From positions 1-5,821 of the forward strand of contig JAFONG010000248.1 in the NCBI GenBank assembly GCA_017418585.1: a DNA stretch of 5,821 nucleotides. Reading direction: 5' to 3'. Below the pieces are notes generated by a model. The model was given only the letters and a program-made list of their open reading frames with translations. It was not told the DNA's origin and ran no database searches. The stretch comes from Erysipelotrichaceae bacterium. Its GTDB lineage: Bacteria > Bacillota_I > Bacilli_A > Erysipelotrichales > Erysipelotrichaceae. Shown one piece after another: positions 4,122 to 5,821 of this stretch. Both the position numbers and the translations under genes were made by a program. Every line of letters begins with the position of its first letter. The first letter of the stretch is position 1.

Positions 4122-5821
4122 AAAAAGAAGATAAAGAAGAACTGATGAATGAAGTACTGGGCAAGAAGCGCCCGTATTCTTCTGTTTACACCGATTCGAT
4201 GGATATCCTGAAGACCACGGAAGACGAACTGAACCGGATCATCGCCGAGAACGAGAAGAAACTGCAGGAGATGACGCAGCGCAGCAGCTATTCCGAGGAT
4301 AAGATCAATTCGCTGAAAGCGGAGATCGAGAAAGACTTCAACGTCAAGATCGATCTGCCGGAGACAGTTGTCGTCGGCAAGGAGTCCAAGGAAGTCTTCG
4401 AAGAGATCGAAAAGGAGATGAACGAGATCTGCATCGGTCAGGAAAAAGCGGTCGATGACATCACTGTCGCTTTCCGCCGTCCGTACGTGACCGGCTCCGA
4501 CCCGAAGAAGATCCGCAACTCTATCCTGCTGATGGGTTCCAACGGTTCCGGCAGACATCTGCTCATCGAAACGATGGCAGACCTGCTGAAAAAGCACGGT
4601 CTCACCGTCTCTTCCGAAGTGATCCAGATCGATATGTCCCGCTACCAGTCTTCTTCCCAGGAAGCGCTCTTCCTGCAGGACCTCTATGCCGCTCTGCAGG
4701 GCAAGAACCCGGTCATCATCTTTGAAAACTTCACCCAGGCCAGCCCGGTCTACAACCGTATGCTGGCGGAACTGGTCATCGAAGGCCACTGTGTATTAAA
4801 CAAGCGTTATGTCTTTGCGAATAACCAGCTGCAGGAAGCAACTGCCAAACTGACAAAAGAAGCGATCGATCATCTCGACGGTAACAACAAGACCCTGGTC
4901 TTCATCACTGAAGGCAAGGCGTCCTCCGTAATGGATGTCTTCGGCAAGAGCTTCATCGAAACGATCGTTGACCAGATCAAGACCGTTCCTTACGACGAAG
5001 GCTCACTGAAGATCCTGGTCGACAAGATGCTTGATGAACTTACTCTGAAGTGCAAGACCCAGCTCGAGATCGAGGTGGATATTGCCCAGAGCTTCAAGGA
5101 CTATCTGCTTTCCTGCTACGAACCGAACGACGGAATCGATTCGATCTCTCCGATCATCAATAAAGTCTATGACAATCTGGTCGAGCTCGCACTGCGCCAG
5201 GATGAACTCAACAGTCTGGTCCTGGTCCACGATGCGGACGACGTCATTGCCAAGGAAGCGGAACGCAGTTTCCCGCTGAATGTCAAGAACGATACCGAAG
5301 CAGAAAGAGCCGAGATCCAGAAGGAACTCGACGCGATCGTCGGTCTGGATAAAGTCAAGGATTACCTTCTGAGCCTGGAGAAACAGGTCAAAGTCAATCA
5401 GCTCCGCCGTCAGAAAGGTCTGAAGACTTACGATGTCTCCAAGCACATGATCTTCACCGGCAACCCGGGCACTGGCAAAACGACCATCGCCCGTATCATC
5501 TCCCGCCTGATGAAGGCGAGCGGCATCCTGAGACAGGGCCAGCTCGTTGAAGTCACCCGTGCGAACCTCGTAGGCAAATACGTCGGTCATACCGCACCGC
5601 TGACGATGGATGTCATCGAAAGCGCCCTGGGCGGCGTCCTGTTCATCGATGAAGCCTACTCGCTCTACCGCGGCAGAGATGATTCCTTCGGTCTTGAAGC
5701 CATCGATACTCTGGTCAAAGGCATGGAGGATCACCGTGACGATCTGATCGTCATCCTCGCCGGCTACGATAAGGAAATGCAGGAATTCCTGACTGCCAAC
5801 ACCGGTCTGAAATCCCGTTTC
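4118..5821 (+). CDS. Tandem AAA+ ATPase: degenerate ClpB-D2-like module plus CbbX/SpoVK-type module (partial, runs off the window)
   Basis: The frame is open from ATG 4118 to the window end (568 codons, no stop). AAGGGG at 4104-4109 is its ribosome binding site. Residues 1-100 are charged and probably coiled coil. Residues about 104-390 resemble the second ClpA/ClpB AAA module (CIGQEKAVDDITVAFRRPY from 105). However, the Walker A is GSNGSGRH (140-147), with R-H in place of K-T/S, and the Walker B is VIIFEN (E203-N204 for D-E). The arginine-finger segment FLNRID appears as FIETIV. This module should not hydrolyse ATP. Residues about 400-568 match the CbbX/SpoVK type: GLDKVKDYL (409), Walker A GNPGTGKTT (448-456), pore loop VGKYVGHTAP (485-494), Walker B VLFIDEAYSLY (D511-E512), sensor-1 region VILAGY, and GLKSRF with arginine-finger candidate R567. 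This module looks active. The family remodels or activates proteins as hexameric rings. The substrate is unknown. Confidence 0.92.
   Translation, partial: MKKEDKEELMNEVLGKKRPYSSVYTDSMDILKTTEDELNRIIAENEKKLQEMTQRSSYSEDKINSLKAEIEKDFNVKIDLPETVVVGKESKEVFEEIEKEMNEICIGQEKAVDDITVAFRRPYVTGSDPKKIRNSILLMGSNGSGRHLLIETMADLLKKHGLTVSSEVIQIDMSRYQSSSQEALFLQDLYAALQGKNPVIIFENFTQASPVYNRMLAELVIEGHCVLNKRYVFANNQLQEATAKLTKEAIDHLDGNNKTLVFITEGKASSVMDVFGKSFIETIVDQIKTVPYDEGSLKILVDKMLDELTLKCKTQLEIEVDIAQSFKDYLLSCYEPNDGIDSISPIINKVYDNLVELALRQDELNSLVLVHDADDVIAKEAERSFPLNVKNDTEAERAEIQKELDAIVGLDKVKDYLLSLEKQVKVNQLRRQKGLKTYDVSKHMIFTGNPGTGKTTIARIISRLMKASGILRQGQLVEVTRANLVGKYVGHTAPLTMDVIESALGGVLFIDEAYSLYRGRDDSFGLEAIDTLVKGMEDHRDDLIVILAGYDKEMQEFLTANTGLKSRF

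Noticed and set aside
4037..4789. A 250-codon open frame on the minus strand across the junction of the 174-residue and AAA+ genes
   Set aside because: It is antisense to two well-supported overlapping genes with good ribosome binding sites, and its product looks like reverse translation of their biased codons.
5003..5734. A 243-codon open frame on the minus strand inside the AAA+ gene
   Set aside because: It lies wholly antisense to a frame with unmistakable Walker A, Walker B and arginine-finger motifs. The AAA+ gene's codon bias (CTG, ATC, GAA, few TTA, CTA or TCA) removes antisense stops, which explains its length. It has no ribosome binding site or recognisable family.
2671..5821. A tellurite resistance (ter/tel) cluster
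   Set aside because: Only the XpaC-like domain points that way. No TelA, TerC, TerD or TerB-type protein is visible in the window, so the label is not supported.

Overview
The window looks like chromosomal DNA from a low-to-moderate G+C Bacillota. Strong AGGAGG-type ribosome binding sites, short hairpin-plus-T terminators and the protein families support this. The Erysipelotrichia and their relatives are my best guess, at low confidence, because no taxonomic marker gene is present. There are six protein genes and no sign of rRNA, tRNA, CRISPR or insertion sequences. No stretch over 300 bases lacks a gene.

Left block (minus strand, about 30-1700). A hairpin at 33-65 closes a small histidine-phosphatase gene (69-584). 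Upstream of it on the same strand lies a 340-residue, extremely acidic protein gene (622-1644). This protein has a Glu/Val heptad-like region followed by five Cys-Cys-Cys clusters in a tandem repeat. Its stop codon lies inside a hairpin that separates it from the phosphatase gene.

Divergent junction (1645-1758). This 114-bp region holds a -10 box and ribosome binding site for the Cys-rich gene. It also holds a 14-bp near-palindrome, and a strong ribosome binding site for the rightward gene at 1759-2616. That gene encodes a 285-residue protein I do not recognise, and it ends at a perfect 10-bp-stem terminator (2627-2653).

Right block (plus strand, 2671 to the window edge). Three genes overlap by 1 and 4 nt and almost certainly form one operon. 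The first is a membrane-anchored protein with a XpaC-type (5-bromo-4-chloroindolyl phosphate hydrolysis family) C-terminal domain. The second is an unrecognised, probably helical 174-residue protein. The third is a large AAA+ protein cut off by the window end. It joins a degenerate ClpB/ClpA-D2-like AAA module, with Walker A, Walker B and arginine-finger positions all altered, to an intact CbbX/SpoVK-type AAA module. A TATAAT box lies only 7 nt before the first ATG, which suggests a leaderless transcript.

The most interesting candidate system is this operon: a two-segment membrane protein, a small partner and a tandem dead-plus-live AAA+ ATPase, possibly an envelope-associated remodelling machine. 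The nearby Cys-triplet protein is the oddest single protein. A link between it and the operon is only a hypothesis from proximity.
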